Below are positions 7,696-16,270 of a stretch of 36,377 nt of DNA, piece after piece. The stretch's first letter is position 1. Each line of letters opens with the position of its first letter. Source of the stretch: a virus; IMG/VR virus record IMGVR_UViG_3300003410_000016, positions 1,253 to 37,629 of that record; one strand, 5' to 3'. Under the pieces are notes generated by a model, which was given only the letters and a program-made list of their open reading frames with translations, had not been told where the DNA came from and searched no databases. The position numbers and the translations under genes are program-made.

Positions 7696-8950
7696 TTGTA
7701 CATTCTGTATGCATCCTTTTACAGGATTAGCTACAAGAGAAGACGGCGCGATTAAAGTTTGCTGTCGTAGTCAACCCATTGGGTTCATACAAAATGAAAC
7801 ATTAGAAGAAGTTTGGAACGGTGATGCAATGCGTGAAGTGCGCAGGCAAGTACTAAATGACGAACGCCCAGATGTGTGCAAGCCCTGCTTTGACCTTGAA
7901 GATCAGGGGGTACAGAGCTTACGACAGCGTCATACAGCAGGTGTTATACCCGAAGCTAGGGTCAACTTATACCCAGACGCACTAGACGCACTAGAAGACG
8001 ATTACACTATGCCGTTCGAGCTTCCTACTATGGAAATTAAATTAAACAACTTATGCAACTTGAAATGTCGTATGTGTAATCCACTGGACAGTACTAGTTG
8101 GAAGGACTGGGAAGAAGTAAAACCGTTCTACGAAAAAGAAAACAACATTCTTATTCCTATTGTAGACAATCTTACTACCAAACCTGGACAATACATCGGA
8201 CCATTTGATAACAGTGACAACTGGTGGGAATCGTTTGAAAAGCTATTGCCGTTTTTTAGACGTGTAGAGTTTGCTGGCGGGGAACCTTTAATGGATCCCT
8301 ATCATTACAAAATACTAGACAAGCTAGCAGAGTACGGTGATCAGATAGAATTAAAGTACGCTACAAACGGTACTACGCTAGGCATTAAGGGTGGACGTAC
8401 TATACACGACTACTGGCCCAAGTTTAAAAGAATTGCTGTAAACGTAAGCATAGACGGGTTACACGATGTCTACGAGTACATTAGAGGCAATGGTAAGTTT
8501 AGCGAAATAGAAGCTAACATCGAAGTTTTTAAAAGCTTTCCTAATGTAAGTCGTGTGGTAGGTGCGTTTACTGTACAAGCAAACAATATTATGCAGATTT
8601 GTAATGTTATCGATTACTTTATTAACAATCTGGGCATTGTATTTTATTCTCATCGGGTAACTTACCCCATGGCATTAAGTGCGCAGGTATTACCTCCTGA
8701 TCTAAAGAAAAAAATAATAGCACAATTAGAAGAAATGAAAACATCAGTATTAACATACCCAATGGTTAAACAGCATAAACTATTAGAAACAGTAACATTA
8801 CAACAGATACAAGATAATATTAATTTTTTAGAAGCAAAGTGCATGCATAATACACATTGGCAAGACTGCATAAATTTCAATCGTGCGTTAGACAAGACTC
8901 GTAATCAAGACTTTCTTGCAGCAAATCCAGAGTTTAAACTGTATGTTTAA
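7679..8950 (+). CDS. Radical SAM protein with N-terminal SPASM/twitch-like Cys domain (about 423 aa)
   Basis: Starting at TTG 7679 (with AAGGAAAGAG just upstream), the protein begins MNKSNSCTFCMHPF. Residues 1-75 read like a SPASM/twitch auxiliary-cluster domain: C7, C10, C28, C29, a GFIQ/LEEVW stretch, then C67 and C70. The radical SAM core follows with C126/C130/C133 (LCNLKCRMC) and FAGGEPLMDP, where GGEP helps bind SAM. In most SPASM enzymes this domain is C-terminal, so the order here is reversed. ATG 7643 is an alternative start but gives an N-terminus that is a shadow of the upstream Cys cluster. It is paralogous to the gene at 10800-12206. Confidence 0.75.
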   Translation: MNKSNSCTFCMHPFTGLATREDGAIKVCCRSQPIGFIQNETLEEVWNGDAMREVRRQVLNDERPDVCKPCFDLEDQGVQSLRQRHTAGVIPEARVNLYPDALDALEDDYTMPFELPTMEIKLNNLCNLKCRMCNPLDSTSWKDWEEVKPFYEKENNILIPIVDNLTTKPGQYIGPFDNSDNWWESFEKLLPFFRRVEFAGGEPLMDPYHYKILDKLAEYGDQIELKYATNGTTLGIKGGRTIHDYWPKFKRIAVNVSIDGLHDVYEYIRGNGKFSEIEANIEVFKSFPNVSRVVGAFTVQANNIMQICNVIDYFINNLGIVFYSHRVTYPMALSAQVLPPDLKKKIIAQLEEMKTSVLTYPMVKQHKLLETVTLQQIQDNINFLEAKCMHNTHWQDCINFNRALDKTRNQDFLAANPEFKLYV

Positions 8951-9848
8951 AGTAGAGAGTCGTTGGGGACATCAAAACAGCATACACGTTGAATGGAATA
9001 TAGGCAAACGTTGTAATCTAGATTGCGCTTACTGTCCTGCAGAAATACACGATAACTTTAGTCCACACACTGATTTAGATGTTATGGTTAATACTATATA
9101 CGAATTAGAAAAAATTGGTAAACCAATACGTATGAGTTTAACAGGTGGCGAGCCTACTGTACATCCTAAAATTAATGATATATTGGAATGTGCTAGAGCA
9201 AGATTAGAATGGCTAAGTGTTACTACTAATGGTTTACGTAGTGCAGAATGGTACATCAAACAACCAGTAAATCAATGGGTGTTCAGTTTGCATTTTGACA
9301 ATGAGCACAGTCAACGAGCAGCAGAAAATATTGTTAGATATAGCCAGCTATTAGACATGGAAGGTATGCCTACTCTATATCAAGTTAATCTAATGGCGCA
9401 TCACGGACACATGGATGCAGTAAGAGCCGCTGCTATTCTTTTAGAAGGTCATAATATTCCATATGTGTGCAGGCGTATACGCTGGACCGAAGCAGATGAT
9501 CGAGAATGGTTCGACGACATGCGCTATAAAGAAAAAGATTTAGAATGGGTACTAAGTAAAACTGCAACTGTAAAGGCAAACTGTGTTATAGATGGTAAAG
9601 ATATGCTTCATGCAAGTGACATTATCAAACATAAAATTAATCAATTCGAAGGATGGAAGTGTAATGCTGGACTAGAAAGTCTTATGATCAATTGGGACGG
9701 TGAAGTACATCGTGCTACATGTAGAGTAGGCGGAAGTTTAGGCAATATTTATAATGGCACGTTTGAATCACCTGTTGCTCCTGTTAATTGCACACGCAAG
9801 TGGTGTACGTGTGCAGCCGACATTCCATTAACTAAAGTTTCCACTTAG
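8943..9848 (+). CDS. Radical SAM protein with C-terminal auxiliary Cys cluster (301 aa)
   Basis: The core motif CxxxCxxC is C24/C28/C31 (KRCNLDCAYC), with SLTGGEPTVHP for SAM binding and TTNG on the next strand. The C-terminus carries FEGWKCNAG, then TCRVGG, then NCTRKWCTC, a spacing shared with the proteins encoded at 9832-10803 and in part at 14591-15589, and suited to a second 4Fe-4S cluster (twitch type). ATG 8943 is preferred to the frame's earlier codons, because it overlaps the previous TAA in ATGTTTAA. The end overlaps the convergent minus-strand homologue by 17 bases. Substrate unknown; twitch enzymes often act on peptides, but also on small molecules. Confidence 0.8.
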   Translation: MFKVESRWGHQNSIHVEWNIGKRCNLDCAYCPAEIHDNFSPHTDLDVMVNTIYELEKIGKPIRMSLTGGEPTVHPKINDILECARARLEWLSVTTNGLRSAEWYIKQPVNQWVFSLHFDNEHSQRAAENIVRYSQLLDMEGMPTLYQVNLMAHHGHMDAVRAAAILLEGHNIPYVCRRIRWTEADDREWFDDMRYKEKDLEWVLSKTATVKANCVIDGKDMLHASDIIKHKINQFEGWKCNAGLESLMINWDGEVHRATCRVGGSLGNIYNGTFESPVAPVNCTRKWCTCAADIPLTKVST

Positions 9849-10803
9849 TCATTAGTTGCTCAGGTTGACACCAACAGTGTTTCTTAGTACAGACACTAGG
9901 AATTAATTTAGGATTAAATTTAGTAACAAAATCAGTATCATAAAGATTATACAGCTTATCTTCTCCGTATACTAGATTTCCACAAACGCCGGTTATTTGC
10001 CCTGACTTTTGTATATTAATATTCTCAAGTCCAATATTACACATCCATCCTTCAAATCGATTTAGGTCGTTTGTCGAAAGATAGTTGCGTTCTACTCGTT
10101 TCTTAGTCCCGTCGTCAAATATTATTTGCGGTTTGCCTTTTAGTATATTTTCGTATTCGTCTTTTATAAGTCTATGTAACGGGGGGTTGCGTTTTACATG
10201 TTTTTTAAATATTTTTCTTTGATCGAGCGTGTACTTCGGTGGATGAATTTCCGCAGCACAAATGAACCAAGGATATTTGCTTTGTTTCATGAGTTCGATT
10301 GCATCTAGACAAGCATCCCATTGTGTAGGATCCATCATTACTAACGTGTTTACTGCAACTCTTTGATTATAAACATTATCAATTACATTTATATAATGAG
10401 TTAGATTTGCTTGCCCGGGATGATAACTAAACAACACTTTGTCAAATGCTGTAGCATTTTTCTCCCACCATCGAATTGTCCTGCTGCCGTTAGTAGTAAT
10501 AGTAACTTTTACATTATATAACGCCTTTAAGTCTCTTGCAAAGTCAGCAACTTTTGGCCATAATGTTGGTTCGCCGCCTAGCAAGTTAACTTCAAACTTA
10601 TTCCTACCGTTGCGTGTATAAAAGTCTAGTAAATGTTTAAAGTTTTTCATTAGCGCATTGTAATCTTTTGGCCATCTAGTGTCGCCGCCGTTTGCATATG
10701 GACCGCAGTATGTACATTTAAAATTGCAATAATTTCCTACCATATATTCTATACGCAGCCTATTGTTAGGTTCCATTGTTTTTATTTTAATAATTTCCTT
10801 CAT
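9832..10803 (-). CDS. Radical SAM protein with C-terminal auxiliary Cys cluster (323 aa)
   Basis: C26/C30/C33 (YCNFKCTYC) binds the SAM-cleaving cluster; NLLGGEPTLWP and TTNGS follow as expected. The C-terminal FEGWMCNIG, GVCGNL and VCTKKHCWC match the auxiliary cluster of the convergent gene at 8943-9848, so the two are paralogues facing each other. The first codons overlap the stop of the upstream twitch-type gene (ATGA). It is the last gene of the long minus-strand run that reaches the right edge of the window. Likely works with the 468 aa protein encoded immediately upstream. Confidence 0.8.
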   Translation of the reverse strand: MKEIIKIKTMEPNNRLRIEYMVGNYCNFKCTYCGPYANGGDTRWPKDYNALMKNFKHLLDFYTRNGRNKFEVNLLGGEPTLWPKVADFARDLKALYNVKVTITTNGSRTIRWWEKNATAFDKVLFSYHPGQANLTHYINVIDNVYNQRVAVNTLVMMDPTQWDACLDAIELMKQSKYPWFICAAEIHPPKYTLDQRKIFKKHVKRNPPLHRLIKDEYENILKGKPQIIFDDGTKKRVERNYLSTNDLNRFEGWMCNIGLENINIQKSGQITGVCGNLVYGEDKLYNLYDTDFVTKFNPKLIPSVCTKKHCWCQPEQLMTKWKL

Positions 10804-12206
10804 AGTAAATGTGCCAATTCTGGAAATATAGTTGTAGCGTCTAATCTACGAATTGCATCTAACTTGTTTACATACTCTTTAAATCCTGGTAATAAGTGAC
10901 TGTTGTCTCGACTATCCATATGTTTTAATAGCCCTTCCCACTGTCGCCAGCCTTTAGGATTATGTATCCAAAATTCATCTTCTTGTGTATAGTTATCCCA
11001 TAACCATGTTTTAAGTTCTGCAAAACGCTCACGTACATCTTGCTTGTCTGCTTCAGGCAAGATTGTAATGTTAAGGAATGTAGGTATGTGTACTAAGTGT
11101 GCATTGACTAATCCGCCGCCCATTGTTACTCCATTTATTAATCCAACATTCATTTTCTTAAATTTGCTGTTTACTTTCCACTTTATAAAGTCCGGTATAT
11201 GTTTGATGTTGAATATCTGTACTGCTGTTGCCATACTAACATGTATATTATCAGGAGTATTGTCTAGCATATGCAAAGTGCGCTCAACTTCTTCAAACTT
11301 TCCAGGGAAGCGTATATAATCATCGCGTTCAAAACTTGCATCAACACTAACAGCAAATTTAACTTTGCGAAATTTACTCCATAATTCGATCAGTTCGTCG
11401 TCTACAAGAATACCATTTGAATTATAACGTAACAATACATTGTCTTGATAACCTTGCCTAATGATTTCTTCAATAAACATTTTATGTTCTTTAATCATTA
11501 AAGGTTCTCCGCCTGCAAAATAAACTTGTTTTAGGTTAGGAACTTGTGCATATAACTCTTTCCAAAATGATTCTTTTTCGTGCCACTTGTTGTTAAATTC
11601 TTTTTTGTCCCATGTCATCTGTTGCTTTACAGATTCATTTTCTAATTGCGGGACTAGTTTTTTCCAATCTGCTACCCACTTTGAGCTATCATGCGGACTA
11701 CACATAACACATTTAATATTACAAGTATGTCCTAATCGTAAGTCTAGGTATTGCAATTGTTCAGGTACTGTGCCATCTTCTGCTGTTTGCGCAATAAGTT
11801 CTTCTACATCAATACCTTCGTCATTCATCCACGTAGCAGTTTCCCAAATACGTTTACTAACAATACCTTGCGCTTCTTCATCAAAGCAACCTGTGCAACT
11901 AGCAGGTATGTTGCCTTCAAGCATGGTAGTACGAACGTTTTTCATAAAGTTACTATTCCATGCTTCCATAGGAGTTACCTTACCAAAGTTAGCGTTACTA
12001 CCGTCATTGTTTTTAATCAATCCAACCGTATGATTATCACCTGCGCCGCTGGCATTTGCAGTACAGCAAAGTCGCATATCGCCATTAGGGCGTGTTGCCA
12101 AGTGTATCCAAGGAAGCACACAAAAGGTACAACTTGATTTAGTTTCTAAGTCGCGCTGAAACTTACCAAGTCTTGTGTCGGCGCTTGCATACCAGTATTT
12201 AGACAT
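10800..12206 (-). CDS. Radical SAM protein with N-terminal SPASM/twitch-like Cys domain (468 aa)
   Basis: The N-terminus carries SSCTFCVLPW (C26, C29), MRLCC (C47, C48) and SCTGC (C104, C107), a SPASM/twitch-like iron-sulfur domain placed before the barrel. The core motif is C162/C166/C169 (TCNIKCVMC), with FAGGEPLMIKE downstream and a central NSNG strand. It is the minus-strand counterpart of the gene at 7679-8950 and, like it, is followed directly by a gene of the 300-320 aa radical SAM type. AAGGAGA upstream of ATG 12206 is a strong ribosome-binding site. It overlaps the upstream radical SAM gene by 8 bases. Substrate unknown. Confidence 0.82.
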   Translation of the reverse strand: MSKYWYASADTRLGKFQRDLETKSSCTFCVLPWIHLATRPNGDMRLCCTANASGAGDNHTVGLIKNNDGSNANFGKVTPMEAWNSNFMKNVRTTMLEGNIPASCTGCFDEEAQGIVSKRIWETATWMNDEGIDVEELIAQTAEDGTVPEQLQYLDLRLGHTCNIKCVMCSPHDSSKWVADWKKLVPQLENESVKQQMTWDKKEFNNKWHEKESFWKELYAQVPNLKQVYFAGGEPLMIKEHKMFIEEIIRQGYQDNVLLRYNSNGILVDDELIELWSKFRKVKFAVSVDASFERDDYIRFPGKFEEVERTLHMLDNTPDNIHVSMATAVQIFNIKHIPDFIKWKVNSKFKKMNVGLINGVTMGGGLVNAHLVHIPTFLNITILPEADKQDVRERFAELKTWLWDNYTQEDEFWIHNPKGWRQWEGLLKHMDSRDNSHLLPGFKEYVNKLDAIRRLDATTIFPELAHLL

Positions 12207-13272
12207 CTAATCTTTCTCCTTGCACAAACTGATCTTTAGGCTTACTAAGTTTGTTTACTCCGCAGGTTCTTGCACAAGTAATTAATTTATGTGTGTTCCA
12301 GTATTTGTACCAAACTGTTTGCCAAGAATTAGAATCTATTATATCTTTTATAGAATAATCAAGCGCATTAGTATTTCCTAAATCTTTAATAAGACTAGAG
12401 TACTGTGATTTCATCTTTTGTCTAATATCTTTAGCTAAATCATTAGGATGTATATAATTATATGGAGTACTTGCTAAAAAGCAACAAGGCATAATGTTTC
12501 TTTGTGCGGTTATATAAATTTCTTTTGTTTTTTGTACAAAGCAATCTATTTCACTAGTATCGACTATATGTTTATAATTATCGATTGTTTCTTGAGTTAT
12601 TAGAGTCAGATTGCTTCCTGTTGGCGGTTCTAAATAATATTCAAGTTGTCCTGTTTTATCTAATACTTCAAAGTTAGACGAAGCAACAAATCTTGCACTA
12701 TCTTTTTGTGTAAAATTTGCAAATCCTAATTCTTTGGCGCGACTAGCTGCTTCATTTACTTGATGCTCGTTGTGTTTAAATTTGATAAATGCCCATTCTG
12801 CTATGCCGCCGGCAGCAATAAATGCCTGGGCATTTTTTATTATTGTATTGTAATTTGTACCTATACGGTAGAGACTATGTGTATCTTCTAGTCCGTCGAT
12901 TGCAAATATAACTTTATGACATTTAGGCAGTGATTTAGCAAGCTGTGTCCACCACGAAGACGTTCGTGCGCTTCCGTTTGTGTGTATTCTAATATTTAGA
13001 TTTGGATTAACGCCTTTACTATACTGACACATATCTATCAAATTATTATTAATAATAGGGTCGCCAAAATTGCCACAAAAATAAAATCCTTCAAGTTGAT
13101 GTAAAATTTCTTTAGTTAGAATTTTTTTAAAATCTTCTATAGTCCAGTCAGTATTTTTAATAAGTGGGTTTTCTAGTCCGCCATGATAATTTCTACTACA
13201 CATAGGACAACTTGCCTGACATCTATTAGTTATTTCAAGATGTATATTTTTCAATTCATTAAATTTAAACAT
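12199..13272 (-). CDS. Radical SAM protein with C-terminal Cys pairs (357 aa)
   Basis: C18/C22/C25 (NRCQASCPMC) is the cluster motif. The SAM-binding strand reads FYFCGNFGDPI, a GDP variant of GGEP seen in SPASM-type families. The C-terminal third has DCFVQ, IMPCCFLAS and CARTCG, and probably holds an auxiliary cluster. It differs from the other minus-strand radical SAM proteins in the core and seems to be a separate subfamily. The ribosome-binding site is weak (AAAAAGAAAA). It overlaps the methyltransferase-like gene upstream by 8 bases and the 468 aa radical SAM gene downstream by 8 bases. Confidence 0.78.
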   Translation of the reverse strand: MFKFNELKNIHLEITNRCQASCPMCSRNYHGGLENPLIKNTDWTIEDFKKILTKEILHQLEGFYFCGNFGDPIINNNLIDMCQYSKGVNPNLNIRIHTNGSARTSSWWTQLAKSLPKCHKVIFAIDGLEDTHSLYRIGTNYNTIIKNAQAFIAAGGIAEWAFIKFKHNEHQVNEAASRAKELGFANFTQKDSARFVASSNFEVLDKTGQLEYYLEPPTGSNLTLITQETIDNYKHIVDTSEIDCFVQKTKEIYITAQRNIMPCCFLASTPYNYIHPNDLAKDIRQKMKSQYSSLIKDLGNTNALDYSIKDIIDSNSWQTVWYKYWNTHKLITCARTCGVNKLSKPKDQFVQGERLDV

Positions 13273-13870
13273 TTTTCTTTTTGCCTATAATCATATACCG
13301 TGTGTATTTAGATGTTTCAAATTCGCCGCGCCAGTAAGGCTTAATACCACTCATGCGCATAAAATCGTCTAAGTCTGTTGCACAACGAATATGCTCGTCT
13401 AGTTCAAAATAGTTATTGCTTTGTACTACAAATAGTGCATTGTCTGGCTGATTGTTTAGCCACTGCTCATATTGTTCTTGTGTAATGTGTTCGCAACTTG
13501 TGTTAATAACAATGTTAGCAGGTTCTGTATAGGTACACATGTCTGCTGTTACTGCATCAAATCTTCCTGCTATTTCATAATTTTTATTAACAGTGTATGC
13601 AGTTTCTTGACAGTCTTCATCAATATCTACGCTTGTGATATGTTCTATACTAAGGCTGCTGTTAAAAAGTATACTTGCAAGCACACCATTCCAACCACCG
13701 TAAATTACAATGCGAGCATCGTCGTCTGCATAGTTTACACGTAGAGCATCAGCAAGCCATACTTTGCTGTTGACTTGTCCTTTCCAAAAACTTTCAAGTG
13801 TACGATATCGGTCATTGCTGTTGCGAATTGCATCCATCCAAAATAGTACATCTTGTATATCAACTCTCAT
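13265..13870 (-). CDS. SAM-dependent methyltransferase-like protein (201 aa)
   Basis: RIVIYGGWNGVLASILF is a Rossmann SAM-binding loop with a modified glycine pattern, followed 15 residues later by SVDIDEDC, whose acidic residues would hold the ribose, and by a TADMCTY strand; this is the class I methyltransferase order. VINTSCEHI is in the place of the catalytic strand. ATG 13870 is chosen because AAAAGG lies just upstream and it leaves an 11-base overlap with the preceding gene, whereas the longer frame from 13903 would overlap by 44. Substrate unknown; its position next to nucleotide-sugar and radical SAM genes fits O- or N-methylation in the same pathway. Confidence 0.65.
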   Translation of the reverse strand: MRVDIQDVLFWMDAIRNSNDRYRTLESFWKGQVNSKVWLADALRVNYADDDARIVIYGGWNGVLASILFNSSLSIEHITSVDIDEDCQETAYTVNKNYEIAGRFDAVTADMCTYTEPANIVINTSCEHITQEQYEQWLNNQPDNALFVVQSNNYFELDEHIRCATDLDDFMRMSGIKPYWRGEFETSKYTRYMIIGKKKNV

Positions 13871-14594
13871 TTCGAACCTTTTTATTGTATTCAATTGCTT
13901 CACGTAAGATACTCAGCTCAACGTTATTGCGGTGGGCTGTTTTTATGATTGCATTTGTATCTTTAGGAAAGCAATGTCCACCAAAGCCACGTTCATCTGT
14001 AATGAATGTATGACTGTCGCCAATGCGTTCGTCCATGCTTGTATAGTGCGCAACTGCTGAATACTCTACATCAAGTGCATCGCACAAATCATACAGTTGA
14101 TTGAAGTATGCAACTTTAAGTGCAAGAAAACTATTGCGAGCATACTTGGCTAAGATAAGTTCACGAGGCTCTGCAATTTCAATGTTCACTTCGAACACAT
14201 CTTTCCAAAAGCAGGTATTGGTTCCGCCTATGAGCATTAAACGCATGTTCTGTAGATCTTCTACTGCACTTGCTGCACGTAGGAACTCTGGGGAGAAGTT
14301 TAGCATACGATCAGGAAACGCATCTACTAGCATATCCCAGCCTTCTACAGAAATTGTGCTTTTGATTAGTACGGGCACATCTGGTGCTGCTTCGATTACT
14401 TCGTACACATTGTCCATGTGACAACTGCCGTCTGGTCGCGGTGGTGTGCTTACACAGACAATTACTGCATCAACATCGTCGTAAGAATTAGTATACCCTA
14501 ATGCCGGGTCATTGATTACAACATCGTGTTTAAACTTTAGAACTTCGTAATGTGCTTTGCCAACGAACCCATAACCTGCTATTAATATTTTCAT
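13860..14594 (-). CDS. UDP-glucose/GDP-mannose dehydrogenase-like protein lacking the C-terminal domain (244 aa)
   Basis: The N-terminal Rossmann fold (MKILIAGYGFVGKAH) binds NAD. SPEFLRAASAVEDL, K150/N154 in LAKYARN, and the nucleophile C208 in GFGGHCFPKD are hallmark residues of the family that oxidises UDP-sugars to uronic acids in two steps. The family usually runs to about 390-450 residues, but this protein stops right after the dimer helix, so the UDP-binding C-terminal domain is absent. The sequence continues directly into the next gene, with no frame that restores the missing part, so it is a short natural version rather than a frameshift. The RBS AGAGGAAAA precedes ATG 14594. Confidence 0.82.
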   Translation of the reverse strand: MKILIAGYGFVGKAHYEVLKFKHDVVINDPALGYTNSYDDVDAVIVCVSTPPRPDGSCHMDNVYEVIEAAPDVPVLIKSTISVEGWDMLVDAFPDRMLNFSPEFLRAASAVEDLQNMRLMLIGGTNTCFWKDVFEVNIEIAEPRELILAKYARNSFLALKVAYFNQLYDLCDALDVEYSAVAHYTSMDERIGDSHTFITDERGFGGHCFPKDTNAIIKTAHRNNVELSILREAIEYNKKVRNES

Positions 14595-15589
14595 ATTTTC
14601 CTCTTTGGTATTTTACTATCTGCACTGCTTACACAACTAGGTGTAACGCATTTCTTTGGTGTCTTAAACAGCGTAAAACCGCCGTCTAACGTGCCTAAAG
14701 CTTCGTCATGACAACTGTAGCTGCGCTTTACTTCGTTCTCTCTTATAACGCATCCTTGATAGCCTGCATTACATTCCCAGCCCTCGAACTTGTTAAAACC
14801 AAACGCATTAAATCGTTCTGCTTGATCTATGTAGTAGGTATTTCCGCCTGTGTCTTGCAATTCTACTTGTAGTAAAGGTATTATTCCTTTAAATGCTTCT
14901 GGGATCGTTTGCGGGAATCCTGTTTGCATTTTGTGTACTTGTTCATCTGTGTATCCGTGTACAACGTAGGAGGCAGTAGGGTCGGATTGGGGCTTGAGAG
15001 TGACATTAATACCTCTGGAGGCAAATCGTTCAAGACGTTGATAAAGTTCGTCAAACATTTCTGGCACCATGACTTGATTGATTGTAACATATACACCTGC
15101 TTTCATAAGTTGAAGACATTTGTCTCCAAACTCTTGCTCGTTAGCAAACTCTGAATGATAGCTTGCTGTAATACTTCTACGTTGCAAACTGCTCGTAGTT
15201 TCTATCCATTTGTTCCACCATTTGCTTCCTGGGCTGAGATTGGTCGTCATGTGGATACTCTGGTACTCGGGAGTTGCATCACTGCAATAATGGTCTATAA
15301 CCTTCCCAAAGTATTTATAAGCTGTGGGTTCGCCGCCGCTAAAACTAAAGTGAAAATCTTTAAAACCATTTGCACGGGCCTGACGTTTTATTTCATCTAT
15401 TGTACGAGTGTAAACTTCTAAATCTTGATGGTCAGGAGTGCTGCTGCGAGCATAGGGCCAGCAGTAGCTACAGTTGTAATTACAAAATCTTGCAAGTATC
15501 CAAGACACTGTAAACAAGTTTGTATTTAATAGAGTCTTTTGACCAAAGCTTGTTATATCTTTAAATGGTATGTTTTGAAAATTGTTCAT
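14591..15589 (-). CDS. Radical SAM protein with C-terminal Cys-rich segment (332 aa)
   Basis: The motif C36/C40/C43 (FCNYNCSYC) is followed by SFSGGEPTAYK and TTNLS. The C-terminus FEGWECNAGYQGC, SCHDE and KCVTPSC is related to the auxiliary-cluster segments of the radical SAM proteins encoded at 8943-9848 and 9832-10803, though the last Cys pair is spaced differently. The opening WPYARSS after the cluster resembles GPYANGG of the 9832 protein. ATG 15589 is preferred to a TTG four codons earlier (15601). The gene overlaps the glycosyltransferase-like gene by 29 bases and leads into the dehydrogenase-like gene with an ATGA overlap. Confidence 0.8.
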   Translation of the reverse strand: MNNFQNIPFKDITSFGQKTLLNTNLFTVSWILARFCNYNCSYCWPYARSSTPDHQDLEVYTRTIDEIKRQARANGFKDFHFSFSGGEPTAYKYFGKVIDHYCSDATPEYQSIHMTTNLSPGSKWWNKWIETTSSLQRRSITASYHSEFANEQEFGDKCLQLMKAGVYVTINQVMVPEMFDELYQRLERFASRGINVTLKPQSDPTASYVVHGYTDEQVHKMQTGFPQTIPEAFKGIIPLLQVELQDTGGNTYYIDQAERFNAFGFNKFEGWECNAGYQGCVIRENEVKRSYSCHDEALGTLDGGFTLFKTPKKCVTPSCVSSADSKIPKRKI

Positions 15590-16235
15590 GCAACCACTCA
15601 AAATTGTTTATAAGGCTAATGTCACTCTTATTAGAAATCCCAAACTTCCTACCAGCATTAGCACCAGCAAGAGCGTAATTGCCGTAGCGTTTCTCAGAGA
15701 CTTTTGTACACCACGTATCGAGTCTCTTTTCGGTTTCTTCGTTGTTTTGTCTTGTAATTGTTTTACTACTTAGTTTGGCACATTCTCTAAATGCACTACG
15801 CCATGTTTCAAATGGACTTGTGTTAAATGCTGTAGTATTTGCAACTTCATCCATAGCAATAAAATGTTCACTTATGCTTGTAGTCATATCCGCCTTACTT
15901 GTATCCATTTCTATTGTAAGTTTGCGGGGAAATAACTTTACTCCTCCATAGCCATATTCTAATCCATTAATAGGATTATTTGCTCTCCATACATGTACAT
16001 GATCTAATTGATGGTCCGGGACAACATAATCAAAATTAAATGTATTTTTAATAATTGCATCGCCGTCGACTATCCAAAACATCTTAGTAAAGCATTTCTT
16101 TGCTGCCTTTATGTGTGCTTGATGTATTCCTTTAACTCCGTGTACACGTTTAGCCATAGGAAATCGTGCCTTTAGTGCAGCATAGTTTTCATCTGCAGAA
16201 GGCTCTTGGTAACTAATAAAGACTATATCGTACAT
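15561..16235 (-). CDS. Glycosyltransferase-like protein (224 aa), VDGD family
   Basis: The start MYDIVFISYQEPSADENYAA, then KRVHGVKG and the acidic motif IVDGD (D57, D59), have the layout of a GT-A glycosyltransferase, in which DxD holds a metal and the sugar nucleotide. It is a shorter paralogue of the protein encoded at 23438-24355, which shares each of these motifs as well as NGL(E/M)YG(Y/N)GG and WR(S/A)(A/G)FRE. It lies just downstream of a 506 aa radical SAM gene. ATG 16235 coincides with the predicted transcription start of a sigma70-like promoter, so the message may be leaderless. Donor and acceptor are unknown. Confidence 0.65.
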   Translation of the reverse strand: MYDIVFISYQEPSADENYAALKARFPMAKRVHGVKGIHQAHIKAAKKCFTKMFWIVDGDAIIKNTFNFDYVVPDHQLDHVHVWRANNPINGLEYGYGGVKLFPRKLTIEMDTSKADMTTSISEHFIAMDEVANTTAFNTSPFETWRSAFRECAKLSSKTITRQNNEETEKRLDTWCTKVSEKRYGNYALAGANAGRKFGISNKSDISLINNFEWLHEQFSKHTI

Positions 16236-16241
16236 TGTATT

Positions 16242-16270
16242 ATTGTAACACCGTGTTTAATAAATGTCAA
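16242..16270 (-). promoter_or_regulatory. Sigma70-like promoter placed for a leaderless transcript
   Basis: On the minus strand TTGACA (16265-16270) and TACAAT (16242-16247) are separated by exactly 17 bases. The expected transcription start, seven bases past the -10 element, is the A of the ATG at 16235. The -35 element overlaps the TGA stop of the upstream radical SAM gene (16267-16269). It would give the downstream part of the island (the glycosyltransferase and following genes) its own host-polymerase-type promoter. Confidence 0.55.

Noticed and set aside
8943-10803. One of the 300 aa radical SAM proteins as QueE, partner of the QueC-like protein
   Set aside because: They are longer than QueE, carry a C-terminal auxiliary Cys cluster and resemble each other rather than QueE.
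11587-12137. Open frames on the plus strand inside the 468 aa radical SAM gene
   Set aside because: They are Cys/Ser-rich mirror frames of a gene with clear motifs, lack ribosome-binding sites and show no family resemblance.
15312-15319. Exact TATAAATA octamer on the minus strand
   Set aside because: It is inside a radical SAM gene, about 700 bases from the next start codon; no sign that it acts as a promoter.
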